Assembly: GCF_009928525.1 (NCBI RefSeq)
Contig: NZ_JAABOK010000003.1
Location: forward strand, 310,001 to 374,000
Reading direction: 5' to 3'
Origin: Chitinophaga solisilvae
GTDB taxonomy: Bacteria > Bacteroidota > Bacteroidia > Chitinophagales > Chitinophagaceae
DNA length: 64,000 nt
A model generated the notes under the pieces. The model ran no database searches and was not told the DNA's origin. It saw only the letters and a list, made by a program, of their open reading frames with translations. Both the position numbers and the translations under genes were made by a program. Below, one piece after another: positions 43,456 to 52,541 of this stretch (the first letter of the stretch is position 1; each line of letters opens with the position of its first letter).

Positions 43456-43704
43456 ATGTCAGATATTTTCACGCTGAAGTTTGAATATAAAGGTCATCCG
43501 CATATCCTGGAAGTAAAAACCATGCACCAGGCTTATAAAACTGTTTATAAAGTGGCTATTGAGGAACATGAAATTACCTACGAGCCTGATGAAGAAGGTT
43601 ATGTACGCGCTATTGCTGACAAGCCGATGCACGAAACCACCCGCCCGGTAGATGTTGCTTTATTACATCATGTTGCAGAACTTATTATTCAGCATATCAG
43701 CTGA
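43456..43704 (+). CDS. Small protein of unknown function
   Basis: 82 residues, no signal peptide or membrane helix. It has strand-like segments (FTLKFEYKGHPHILEVKT, TYEPDEEGYVRAI) and a short C-terminal helix (VALLHHVAELIIQHI). Not recognised; a cytosolic alpha/beta protein is likely. Confidence 0.65.
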   Translation: MSDIFTLKFEYKGHPHILEVKTMHQAYKTVYKVAIEEHEITYEPDEEGYVRAIADKPMHETTRPVDVALLHHVAELIIQHIS

Positions 43705-43768
43705 TGAACATGTTAACAGATGCCTAACTGCAGGGTACTAACCACTAATTACTGCTGTACTATATTTC

Positions 43769-43809
43769 TGAGTCAGATATAGTTATTTCAGAGTCAGATA
43801 GTTATTTTA
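43769..43809. repeat. Short direct repeat
   Basis: Two imperfect copies of GAGTCAGATA followed by GTTATTT in tandem, in the 275-bp gap after the gene ending at 43704. Confidence 0.55.
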
Positions 43810-43905
43810 CCAGCTTCTTTTATAGGACATCCATGTTTTTGAGGTAGATGATAGCGAGCTGCCGACCTATCTCGAACATATTTTTCTCTTCCTGCATATA
43901 TCTGC

Positions 43906-43984
43906 TGTTAACTATTAAACTTAACTATTAAGCTGAGCTATTAAAGCTAACTATTACTGTTACGTATTACGGTTAACTATTAAG
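43906..43984. repeat. Degenerate AACTATTA tandem array overlapping a stop codon
   Basis: About five imperfect units of TTAACTATTA or GAGCTATTA, spaced 12-20 bases apart, running into the stop codon of the antiporter gene. It is just downstream of that gene in transcription. Confidence 0.6.
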
Positions 43985-45884
43985 GTTGCGGCACCGTATC
44001 GTCGGCTTCTCCACGTATCTCCTCCCGTAATGATTCCGGATTCCAGCCCTGTCCTTCGTCCAGCCAGGTTTTGATACGGTCTGAGGAAATCAGTTTCTCC
44101 ATTTCATCAATACGCTCCTTCATGATATTGACGTACTGTTTTTTATCATCGCGTAAAGCGGAGAGCCCTTTCAGTGCCCTTTCATCCTGGCGGAAAAATG
44201 TTCTGGCTGCCCGTTCGCTGTAGTAGGCTCTTACTCCGAGCATGCGCAGGGCATCTGATCCCATGCGCAGTGATGTATCTACGGTTTCGCGGTAGATGTG
44301 CAGTACGCCCAGGTCCATCAGGTCGAAGGTATCTTCCATCTGTGCGGCTCTTACCAGTAATTGCAGATGGGGGAAGTATTTTTTGGCCAGGGAAACAATT
44401 TCACGCGTCTGTTCATGGTTATCGGTGGCAATGATGAGCAGCCTGGCGTCTTTGGCGCCTGCTGCTGCCAGTATATCATACCGGGATGCATCCCCGTAAT
44501 ATACTTTAATGCCCAGGTTGTGCAGGGCGTCTACCCTGTCTGAATCCATATCCAGTATCGTACAGGCTATACCGTTAGCACGGAGAAAGCGGCCGGTCAT
44601 GCTTCCGAATCTTCCGAATCCTGCTATAATAACGGCATTCTTTTCATTGATCTCGTCATTCTTTCTTTCTTCGGCATCAGGTACACACCGGGTAAAGTAA
44701 GGCTGTACTACTTTTTCATAGAGCAGCATGATGAGTGGGGTCAGCGCCATACTGATGGCTACAATGGCGGTGAGCATATCGGTGAGCCTGGCGTCCAGCA
44801 GCTGGGTCTGATTACTGAAGGAAAGCAGTACAAATGCGAATTCGCCTATGTCTGCCAGGGCGAAGGCAAAGAGCAGGTTCTGATCGGTGCTCAGTTTAAA
44901 AATCTTTCCCAGCATCAGTAATACCAGGGCTTTCAGCGCCATCAATCCCAGTACCAGACCGAATATCAGCAGGGGTTCTTCCATGATGAGTTTGAAATCT
45001 ATGGAAGCGCCTACGGCAATAAAGAATAATCCCAGCAATAGTCCTTTGAATGGTTCTATATCGCTTTCCAGTTCATGGCGGTATTCACTGTTGGCCAGCA
45101 CCACGCCACCCAGGAATGCGCCCAGTGCAGGGCTGAGTCCTACAAGGCTCATCAGTACCGCGATGGCCACCACCATGAGTAATGCCATGGCGGTAAACAG
45201 TTCTCGTACCCTGGTACGGGCAATGATGCGCATCAGCGGCCGCACAAGATATCTGCCCGCTATGATGATGACACCAACCGCTCCGAGTACTACCAGCGTC
45301 TGTCCCCATCCCGGGAGGCCGTCCCGTAACGACGGGCTATGTGTTTCCGCATCCGTTGCCACCTGCGTTGCCAGTAGCGGGAAAATGGCCAGCATAGGAA
45401 TTACGGCGATGTCCTGGAAAAGCAGTACGGAAAAGGCGCTTTGTCCTGCTGAGGTGCCCATCCACCCCTTTTCATTCAACGTTTGCAACACAATCGCGGT
45501 CGATGACAGGGATAATATCATGCCCAGTGCCAGTGCTGCATTGACAGGCTGTCCCAGGAAATAGGCCAGTGCGGCAATAGCGGCCGCGCTCACCACTACC
45601 TGCAGTCCGCCCAGCCCCAGTATGGAAGAGCGTAGCCGCCATAGTAACGTCGGCTCCAGTTCCATTCCAATTAGAAACAACATCATCACCACACCAAATT
45701 CTGCGAAATGCATGATGTCTTCCCCCTCCTTGCCAATAAAGCCCAGGATAGACGGACCAATGATGACGCCTGCCAGGAGATAGCCCAGTACCGCGCCCAG
45801 TCCCATTTTCTTGGCAATAGGCACAAACACGATAGCCGCCGCCAGGTATATCATTGACTGAAATAACAGGGAATGTTGGTTCAT
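43980..45884 (-). CDS. Monovalent cation/proton antiporter, KefB/KefC (CPA2) type
   Basis: 634 residues. A transporter domain of about 12 helices (MIYLAAAIVFVPIAKKMGLGAVLGYLLAGVIIGP; ALALGMILSLSSTAIVLQTLNEKG) is followed by an RCK/TrkA-N domain starting VIIAGFGRFGSMTGRFLRANG (about 415), where GxGxxG binds a nucleotide. The C-terminal tail of about 100 residues is charged. These proteins move K+ out in exchange for H+ and are gated by electrophile-glutathione adducts. Its gene overlaps the end of the oxidoreductase gene by four bp, the usual kefFG/kefBC pairing. Confidence 0.9.
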   Translation of the reverse strand: MNQHSLLFQSMIYLAAAIVFVPIAKKMGLGAVLGYLLAGVIIGPSILGFIGKEGEDIMHFAEFGVVMMLFLIGMELEPTLLWRLRSSILGLGGLQVVVSAAAIAALAYFLGQPVNAALALGMILSLSSTAIVLQTLNEKGWMGTSAGQSAFSVLLFQDIAVIPMLAIFPLLATQVATDAETHSPSLRDGLPGWGQTLVVLGAVGVIIIAGRYLVRPLMRIIARTRVRELFTAMALLMVVAIAVLMSLVGLSPALGAFLGGVVLANSEYRHELESDIEPFKGLLLGLFFIAVGASIDFKLIMEEPLLIFGLVLGLMALKALVLLMLGKIFKLSTDQNLLFAFALADIGEFAFVLLSFSNQTQLLDARLTDMLTAIVAISMALTPLIMLLYEKVVQPYFTRCVPDAEERKNDEINEKNAVIIAGFGRFGSMTGRFLRANGIACTILDMDSDRVDALHNLGIKVYYGDASRYDILAAAGAKDARLLIIATDNHEQTREIVSLAKKYFPHLQLLVRAAQMEDTFDLMDLGVLHIYRETVDTSLRMGSDALRMLGVRAYYSERAARTFFRQDERALKGLSALRDDKKQYVNIMKERIDEMEKLISSDRIKTWLDEGQGWNPESLREEIRGEADDTVPQP

Positions 45885-46495
45885 ACTTTATCGGGTTGTG
45901 TAGTGGGAAGTTGAAGTACCTGGTTCATCGTATTCAGCGCAGGTAAACCTGCCAGCGGAATTTTATCATCCCGCAGCAATTCCAGCATCTTCCGGTAACG
46001 CTGCGCTTCTTCCTTTATATCCTGATTATCCATTTTGTGTACACCGTAAATCACATATGGCGCAGCATAATGCATGTTGCACAATATTGCTGACTGCAGG
46101 AAGGGTAACAGGAATTCCCGTACCGTATATTCATGATGCCCGCCCCGTTGATACGACGATTCCGCCCCGCCCGCTGAAATTACATTCGTAAGGTACTTTC
46201 CCTGCAATGCATTGCCGGTATGGCCGTAGGCCCATCCATGTTCCAGCACCAGATCCATCCACTGCTTCACAATCGCCGGTGCACTATACCAGTAAAACGG
46301 ATGCTGCAGGAGTATTACATCATGCTTCAGCAATAAATCCTGCTCCCTCGCCGCATCAATATCCATCTCCGGATACTGCTCATACAAATCATTAAAGGTA
46401 ATGCCCTGCATCCCCTTCACCGCCATCAGCAGCTGGCGGTGCATCCTGGATTTCTCCAGCGCGGGATGAGCAAAATTGATGAGGACCCTGGCCAT
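45881..46495 (-). CDS. NAD(P)H oxidoreductase, KefF/KefG-like
   Basis: 204 residues, a flavodoxin-like fold: ARVLINFAHPALEKSRMHRQLLM (FMN loop), DVILLQHPFYWYSAPAIVKQWMDLVL and NVISAGGAESSYQRGG. It belongs to the KefF/G and MdaB-like quinone oxidoreductase family, which binds the Kef antiporter as an ancillary subunit. Its gene is directly upstream of, and overlaps, the antiporter gene. Confidence 0.88.
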   Translation of the reverse strand: MARVLINFAHPALEKSRMHRQLLMAVKGMQGITFNDLYEQYPEMDIDAAREQDLLLKHDVILLQHPFYWYSAPAIVKQWMDLVLEHGWAYGHTGNALQGKYLTNVISAGGAESSYQRGGHHEYTVREFLLPFLQSAILCNMHYAAPYVIYGVHKMDNQDIKEEAQRYRKMLELLRDDKIPLAGLPALNTMNQVLQLPTTQPDKV

Positions 46496-46540
46496 ATAAC
46501 TAAATTAATCTCTGAAGATGAAGTGAAAATGAAAATGGAA

Positions 46541-48391
46541 CTATCCTTCGGAATATTCCTGCAATAATAACCGGTACTTATTTAAAATACGGGATTTGGA
46601 AATAAACCCTACCAGCCTGCGGTCCTGTACCACCGGCAGGTGCCACACATCGGCCTCGTCAAACTTCTTCAGAATCAGGTTCACATTGTCATGCAGGCTC
46701 ACCACTGCCGGCGGAGCTTTCATCAGTTTTTTAACAGTCAGCCGGTCATATAGTTCAGGATTAAACATCACCGGCCTGAGATCATCCAGCGTAATAATAC
46801 CTTCCAGTATCTGCTGCGGACTCACCACCGCTATAATATTCCGGTCAGCCCCCCGGATAACTTCTACCAGCTGCCGCAGATTCTTGTCTATACCAATTAC
46901 CGGTACATCTGTCTCAATCAGCTCATTCATCTTCAGTAACAATAGAATATTGTTGTCGTGCGCCCTGGTAAACACTTTCCCCTCTTCTGCCAGCTCCTTT
47001 ATTTCCGGTGATATCGGGGAAAACCACTTGGCCATCAGGTAAGATGTGGTGGATACGATCATCAGCGGAATAAACAGGTCATAGCCCGAACTGGATTCTG
47101 CAATCAGGAAAATAGCCGTCAGCGGTGCATACATTACCCCGGCCATCACCCCTGCCATACCCACAATGACCAGATTGGTAACAGGCACTTCAGTGAATCC
47201 CAGCCGGGAACACAGCATGGCAAAGAAAAAGCCCAGGAAGCCGCCGGCAAACAGCGATGGCGCAAAGTTGCCGCCATTACCGCCGCTTTGTATGGTAATG
47301 GAAGTGGCAAACGCTTTCAGTAAACATACACAACCGGTAAACACCAGCAACATCCAGCTCTGCGGCGGAAAATACCCGAAGAAACTATTCTGCAGAATAG
47401 TTTCCCCGTGACCGGTAGCCAGCGCCTTTACTGCTGTATATCCCTCCCCGAATAACGGCGGCAACGCCACGCACAATACAGACACCAGCACACCGCCCAG
47501 CATCGCTCTCCGCAATGCACTCCAGGAAAGCCCTTTAAAGAAATGCTCTACCTTCCGGGAAACCACCACAAAATACCGCGCATAAAATCCGCATAGCACC
47601 CCCAGCACTATGTAAAATGGTACATTATAATAATTGAAGGCTGTTCGCGTTTCGAAATGAAACAGGACTTCCTCCTGCAATATTATTTTGGAAAGAAGAC
47701 TCCCGCATACGGCGGCGACTATCAGCGGCATGAAATCTGAAAACACCACGCCGGTCAGCAATATCTCAAATGCAAACATCATCCCCGCTATCGGTGCATT
47801 GAAAGCCGCAGCGATCCCCGCTGTAGCTCCTGCTGCCAGCAGCAGGGTACGTTCCTTATATCCCAGATGATAGGTACGTGCGTAATTGGAGCCCAGCGCC
47901 GCACCGGTAACGGCAATCGGACTTTCCAGCCCGGCAGACCCTCCCAGCCCGACTGTTACAGCACTCTGCAATATCTGGGAATACATCTTTACCGGAGGAA
48001 TGAAACTGGAGTTGAGCGCTATTTCGTGCAGAATAGCCGGAATGCCTTTCCTGGACTGCCCCCTGAAAAATAATACCACAATTAGGGTCGTGAGCACTAT
48101 CCCCAGAAATGGAAATACAATATAGAAGATAACCTGTGTGCTGAAATGTACCTTGTAAGTGATAACATAGTGAATATAATGCACCAGCATTTTGAGGATT
48201 ACACCTGCCAGACCAGCGGCACATCCCACAATAATACCCGATAACAGCAGAAACTGACTCCTGTTTAATTTGCTGTGCAGCCAGTGAATGATCAACTCAT
48301 AACTTCTGGCTTTTTTCATGCTGTACTGCTCAAAATCCTTTTTAAACCTGAAAAAGCTATGATATTTCCGGATGCGGCTAAATTGACTCAT
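46541..48391 (-). CDS. ClC chloride channel/transporter with CBS domains
   Basis: 616 residues. ClC motifs: RKGIPAILHEI (GKGIP-type), GLGGSAGLESPIAVTGAALGSN (the gating Glu of GREGP is kept in GLESP) and GNGGNFAPSLFAGG (GxFAP-type). Two C-terminal CBS domains run from about 470 (NELIETDVPVIGID...LRQLVEVIRG; LMKAPPAVVSLHDNVNLILKKF). It exchanges chloride and protons or conducts chloride in the inner membrane. Downstream of the transglutaminase-like gene, 16 bp away. Confidence 0.93.
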   Translation of the reverse strand: MSQFSRIRKYHSFFRFKKDFEQYSMKKARSYELIIHWLHSKLNRSQFLLLSGIIVGCAAGLAGVILKMLVHYIHYVITYKVHFSTQVIFYIVFPFLGIVLTTLIVVLFFRGQSRKGIPAILHEIALNSSFIPPVKMYSQILQSAVTVGLGGSAGLESPIAVTGAALGSNYARTYHLGYKERTLLLAAGATAGIAAAFNAPIAGMMFAFEILLTGVVFSDFMPLIVAAVCGSLLSKIILQEEVLFHFETRTAFNYYNVPFYIVLGVLCGFYARYFVVVSRKVEHFFKGLSWSALRRAMLGGVLVSVLCVALPPLFGEGYTAVKALATGHGETILQNSFFGYFPPQSWMLLVFTGCVCLLKAFATSITIQSGGNGGNFAPSLFAGGFLGFFFAMLCSRLGFTEVPVTNLVIVGMAGVMAGVMYAPLTAIFLIAESSSGYDLFIPLMIVSTTSYLMAKWFSPISPEIKELAEEGKVFTRAHDNNILLLLKMNELIETDVPVIGIDKNLRQLVEVIRGADRNIIAVVSPQQILEGIITLDDLRPVMFNPELYDRLTVKKLMKAPPAVVSLHDNVNLILKKFDEADVWHLPVVQDRRLVGFISKSRILNKYRLLLQEYSEG

Positions 48392-48407
48392 GCAGCAAAT
48401 TTAGGGA

Positions 48408-49316
48408 TCACAGCTCAATCAGGGCATAAACTTTATCGTTCATGTACGGACCTCCCGGATGCCTGGCCGTATAATCCAGGTTAATCCAGTACTCCCCTTT
48501 CAGCTCGTGATAATAGATTTCCTTGATGGCCGGTTTGGGGAAAAGCGTGATAATAGCCTGTTTCATAATTTCAAAATCCTCTTTATCACCACAATACAGC
48601 TCCGGATAGGCATGACCTTTAATCAATACAATCCTGCAACGCGCGCCGATAGACTGCAGGCAGGAGGTCATCAGGATGGAATGGTCATCACAATCTCCTC
48701 CCAGCCCGTTCTGAATGGTTTCCTGCGGTGTGGCAAAATACTCATCCCTGCGGGAATCCAATACATACTTAAAATGACTGTTGATATACCGGAATAAAGA
48801 GAGGAAACGTGTTACCTTCCCGTATTTGTAAAAGTATTCATCGTAATACTCCAGGGAATGACGAACAGAAAAATTGCGCACTACGGAATCCTGGAAATTG
48901 ATTTTTTCCCGCATACCCCGCACGGTTTTGTCGCGGTAACTCTCCACACGCCGGGGATAAAGACTGAGGATGTCCAGCTGCTTACTGTCTTTGGTGCCCC
49001 AGTTCCCCTGCACCATACCTTTATAATCATTGAGTACATTGGTGAAGGTGTAGCTGTCGCGGTATTTGTTCACCAGCAACATACCGCAGGTGAGCAGGAA
49101 CACGGGAAATATGAGTGGTCTGAAAACCCAGCGGATGGCGTATACCAGCAACAGGCTGATGACTACGGCAACCGCCAGGTCTATATGAAATCCTCCCGCA
49201 ACGATAGGCGGAAGAAAACGGTTTATATAAGGTGCAAGTGGTAGTAACGTCAACAGACTCAATAAATTGAGCAGAAATTTTTGCGACGCTGAGTATTTGC
49301 TTTCATCGATGGCCAT
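48408..49316 (-). CDS. Membrane-anchored transglutaminase-like protein
   Basis: 302 residues from the ATG at 49316; the frame extends four codons upstream to a TTG. Two or three N-terminal helices (SASQKFLLNLLSLLTLLPLAPY; VAVVISLLLVYAI) precede a transglutaminase-like domain with GLGGDCDDHSILMTSCLQSIG (catalytic Cys) and VLIKGHAYPELYCGD (catalytic His). Such bacterial domains act as peptidases or cross-linkers; the target is unknown. It starts 21 bases downstream of the stop codon of the NACHT-type gene at 49350-51929 and ends 16 bp before the ClC gene. Confidence 0.78.
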   Translation of the reverse strand: MAIDESKYSASQKFLLNLLSLLTLLPLAPYINRFLPPIVAGGFHIDLAVAVVISLLLVYAIRWVFRPLIFPVFLLTCGMLLVNKYRDSYTFTNVLNDYKGMVQGNWGTKDSKQLDILSLYPRRVESYRDKTVRGMREKINFQDSVVRNFSVRHSLEYYDEYFYKYGKVTRFLSLFRYINSHFKYVLDSRRDEYFATPQETIQNGLGGDCDDHSILMTSCLQSIGARCRIVLIKGHAYPELYCGDKEDFEIMKQAIITLFPKPAIKEIYYHELKGEYWINLDYTARHPGGPYMNDKVYALIEL

Positions 49317-49349
49317 TATATTATGCAATAAAGCAAAATTATGCCAGAA

Positions 49350-51929
49350 TCACTTCGCAAAATTGGGAACCGCCTGTTTAAAAGAGGTACTGTTCCGGAT
49401 CAGCTCAATCTGTTGCAGGGTATCATTCTGTTGTTTGTCCATATTAAGCTCCTGGTAGATTTTGTTCAGAAGCCCGAAATTCATCAGTGACAATATTTTC
49501 ATATCCAGCTTTTGTGCACTCTCAATCGCCGTTTCGGCTGTACGTATAGCTTTGTGGAATTCGTGTTCGTTGAAATATACGGTAGCAGACAGCAGCTTCT
49601 GGAAAGATTCCAGGTATTTGCCACTGAAATAATCGGAAGAGTATTTCTTGAGAACCTGATCTGCATGACGGCAGATGCGCTCGGCAGATTTGATGTTTCC
49701 CAGGCCAAGATGCCCCTGCGCCTGCCAGCACAGCAGCATGAGCCGGAAGGAATCCGTTTTTTTGTATGGCAGCGACGGATATGTCTGGAACAGCCGCTGG
49801 GTAAAGTTCAGCAGGTTCTCATAATCTTCCAGCAGCAGAAATACAGTACACATATTCCTGAACACAATTTCATGCGGCACTGATAGCTGCTGCCGGGTGC
49901 TGTTGCCCCAATACTGCTGGTACGTATAAATTTTTGCACGGATGCTTTCATTGATAAAGCCGAATTTCAGATACTCATATATAAAGAGGAGTATTTCATA
50001 CGGTGTTACCCACAATTCATCATCAAATTCTCCGGCGCTGTATAATTTTTTGATGCTGTTCAGTTCCAGTTCACACTGTTCTGCATCCAGCTGGAGGAGC
50101 GCTACGGTGAACAGCATGTTTCTTATTTTCAGCTTGTCTTCCTTCGCTTCCGCCAGTCCGAGTAAGGCATTCAGCACTTTCCGCTTGCGGAAATGAATGA
50201 ATTCGTCATTGATGATCTGGCTCAGCGGATTCTTTTTGAAGAATCCTGCCGGGAAGATGGATTTCAGTTCCACCTGGTTATTGCCTTCGTGCTGATAATG
50301 CAGGATCAGGTATTCCAGCAGATGGGATTTTTCAATGTTAGCCAGCGGCAGATGCAGCATTTTGATAATGCCTTCCGTTTGCCGGGTGGTAATGGCATAC
50401 CGGAGCAGCCAGCGGAACACGCCTATTCTGTAGGGCGATTGCGGCAGGTGATCCAGGATATTGCGCAGCAGGCTTTCATTGATTTCCTGGTTGCTGTTCT
50501 GCAGGTAATGCATCGCTACAAAGTACTCCAGCAGGAAGGTATGGGCAAACCGTACCTTCACATGGAACATGATTTCCTGGCTGAGATTCTCTTCCGCCAG
50601 AATATTATCTGCCAGTAACTCCTTATAGGCAGGAAACAGTTCTGCATTCTGGTTCAGTAACAGGTGCTTGTCCGTATAAATGCCACACCTGCCCAGATCG
50701 AGCAATGACAGTAGTTTCTCAATGATCTTGATCTTGAAGGAATTGGTCTGGGAATTAAATACCCTGTTTTGTACAAACCGGGATACAATTTCAAAGAGGC
50801 TCAGATGTTCATCCACAAAAGTCTGATCCGGGCCCGTATTCAGCTGACAGAACAGCTGCAGATAGTAAGGATTCCGTAGCTTTTGCAGGAAACTTTCCGA
50901 AAACATCCTGACTGTAGAAGGATCAAACTGATGATTATAGAGGATAGATTTCACTTCCTGTTCGGTGAGGGCAGGAAGATTGATATTGGTTTCCTCGTCC
51001 ATTTCAGGTCCCAGGTACCAGTAGCGGCGGAAGGCCGGGTACTGATGGGAGTGCTGGAATATTTCGGACCAGGTGCTGCTGCGGATAGACAGAATAACTT
51101 TTACCCAGGGGTAGCGGTCATTGGAGTATACAAAATCTTCCAGTTTGGTGTAAAGCAGTTTCAGTTTATCACCGGATACGGCAATCTCATCAAACCCGTC
51201 AATAATTAATATAAGGCGTCCGCCTTTATTATTAAAGTGACTGGCGAAGTACTCGCGGAAGTTTTCTCCTTTGCCCAGATCCATCTGGTTATCCAGCCAG
51301 TTAGCCAGGGAGAAGCCTTTCAGCAGCAGGCTTCCGGCAGCATGGGCATGAATAAACCAGCAGACATCATGTTTGAAACGGGCGTCTTTACAGAACCAGA
51401 AATGTTCCGCCAGATGTACCAGTGCCACAGACTTTCCCCATCCCGAAGGGGCGATGAGCGCCGTTGCAGCATAATCGCTTTCCAGGAAGCGCTCTATATG
51501 CGCATTACAGAAAAGGCGGGGTACAGTAAACGGAAAAGAGATCCCGGAACGGTTTTTAAGCGTCAGGATAGTGTAGTGCGAAACCGCATCCGCCTTGGTT
51601 TTCAGCTCGTCCCATTTTCTGGTATCCAGTTTCTGCTGGTCTCTTCCTGCTTCATTCAGTAACTGGTAATGATGCTGCTGGAAGTCTTCCCAATCTTTAA
51701 ACCGGCAATATTGGGAAAGAGTATTGAGTGTATACCGTGAAAAACTGTGTTGTGTCACAGCAAACCCAAATACCCTTTTAAGCGTGGTTTCACTGACCAG
51801 CTTAGTGGTGTTATCCAATATGGACTGAGCCAGATTCTTACAATCTGCTGAGGACATGACTTCAACACCGTATCTGCGCAGAACTTCCTTCTGGAGTGTC
51901 ATGATGAAGTCATAGGATAGATCAATCAT
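49350..51929 (-). CDS. NACHT-type STAND NTPase with N-terminal HTH-like and C-terminal helical repeats
   Basis: 859 residues from the ATG at 51929. The N terminus (1-110) is helical with a HTH-like element (VSETTLKRVFGF ... SRYTLNTLSQYCRFKDW). The NTPase has Walker A APSGWGKS (about residue 160), Walker B RLILIIDGFDEIA and a sensor segment KVILSIRSSTWSEIF, typical of NACHT domains. From about 430 the protein is helical, including TPR-like repeats (QAQGHLGLGNIKSAERICRHADQVL). NACHT proteins in bacteria include anti-phage sensors, but also regulators; the HTH-like N terminus would fit a regulator. No nuclease or toxin domain was recognised. It is the first gene of a run that ends with the ClC gene. 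Confidence 0.75.
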   Translation of the reverse strand: MIDLSYDFIMTLQKEVLRRYGVEVMSSADCKNLAQSILDNTTKLVSETTLKRVFGFAVTQHSFSRYTLNTLSQYCRFKDWEDFQQHHYQLLNEAGRDQQKLDTRKWDELKTKADAVSHYTILTLKNRSGISFPFTVPRLFCNAHIERFLESDYAATALIAPSGWGKSVALVHLAEHFWFCKDARFKHDVCWFIHAHAAGSLLLKGFSLANWLDNQMDLGKGENFREYFASHFNNKGGRLILIIDGFDEIAVSGDKLKLLYTKLEDFVYSNDRYPWVKVILSIRSSTWSEIFQHSHQYPAFRRYWYLGPEMDEETNINLPALTEQEVKSILYNHQFDPSTVRMFSESFLQKLRNPYYLQLFCQLNTGPDQTFVDEHLSLFEIVSRFVQNRVFNSQTNSFKIKIIEKLLSLLDLGRCGIYTDKHLLLNQNAELFPAYKELLADNILAEENLSQEIMFHVKVRFAHTFLLEYFVAMHYLQNSNQEINESLLRNILDHLPQSPYRIGVFRWLLRYAITTRQTEGIIKMLHLPLANIEKSHLLEYLILHYQHEGNNQVELKSIFPAGFFKKNPLSQIINDEFIHFRKRKVLNALLGLAEAKEDKLKIRNMLFTVALLQLDAEQCELELNSIKKLYSAGEFDDELWVTPYEILLFIYEYLKFGFINESIRAKIYTYQQYWGNSTRQQLSVPHEIVFRNMCTVFLLLEDYENLLNFTQRLFQTYPSLPYKKTDSFRLMLLCWQAQGHLGLGNIKSAERICRHADQVLKKYSSDYFSGKYLESFQKLLSATVYFNEHEFHKAIRTAETAIESAQKLDMKILSLMNFGLLNKIYQELNMDKQQNDTLQQIELIRNSTSFKQAVPNFAK

Positions 51930-52541
51930 AGGGGACAATAAATGGATTATGGAATTTTTCGATACTTTTTTAAGTACGTATGATTCAGGGGTTTAGATTT
52001 TTGAAAAGATGAATGAACAAAATGAACAGGTAATATTATGCGCGGTTATATATATGAATATTGATAATAAAAAAGTCCCGGGAGATAATGTAAAAACCTT
52101 TCTCATATATAAATATGAGAATTACAGATGGATATACCGGGAGAATGCGTAGGCAGTACGCTACGGGCGCAGTGACCAAAAAATTATTTATAAATCGAAA
52201 AAAAGTTGAAAATTTTTTTAAAAGGACTCCTTCCCGTGATAAGTGGGGTAACAATTATCCCCCCATCGGGTGAGGTTATTAAATGAACAAACTGAACAGT
52301 TTTATTTTCAAATGAACAACTTGGATGAATCGTTGAAAATGAACGAAAATGAACCATCTGAATTTTACACCTACAATATACTTTCGTACTGTTTTTTGCA
52401 AACATTTAACAGTTTTAGCTGGAAGTAAGCACTATCAACCTGCATGCCTCCGCCCCTAAAATCACGTCTTAGCCTTGCCTTCCCACAGAGTACGTTGTAA
52501 TTCATTGAAAATGAATATCGTTTATTCAAATATTTGATGCT
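51930..52541. promoter_or_regulatory. 612-bp AT-rich region between divergent genes
   Basis: It separates the NACHT gene from the giant protein gene and must hold both promoters. It contains six copies of ATGAAC (52013, 52022, 52283, 52312, 52339, 52349), mostly preceded by A, and an 8-bp dyad TCTCATAT-ATAA-ATATGAGA at 52101-52120. No protein-coding frame is convincing here. Confidence 0.5.

Noticed and set aside
43769..43984. CRISPR array
   Set aside because: Repeats are short, degenerate and irregularly spaced, without uniform spacers or cas genes.
52370..52541. Bacteroidota -7/-33 promoter upstream of the giant gene (TATACTTTCG near 52376)
   Set aside because: The match to TAnnTTTG is only partial and a spaced TTTG partner was not convincing.
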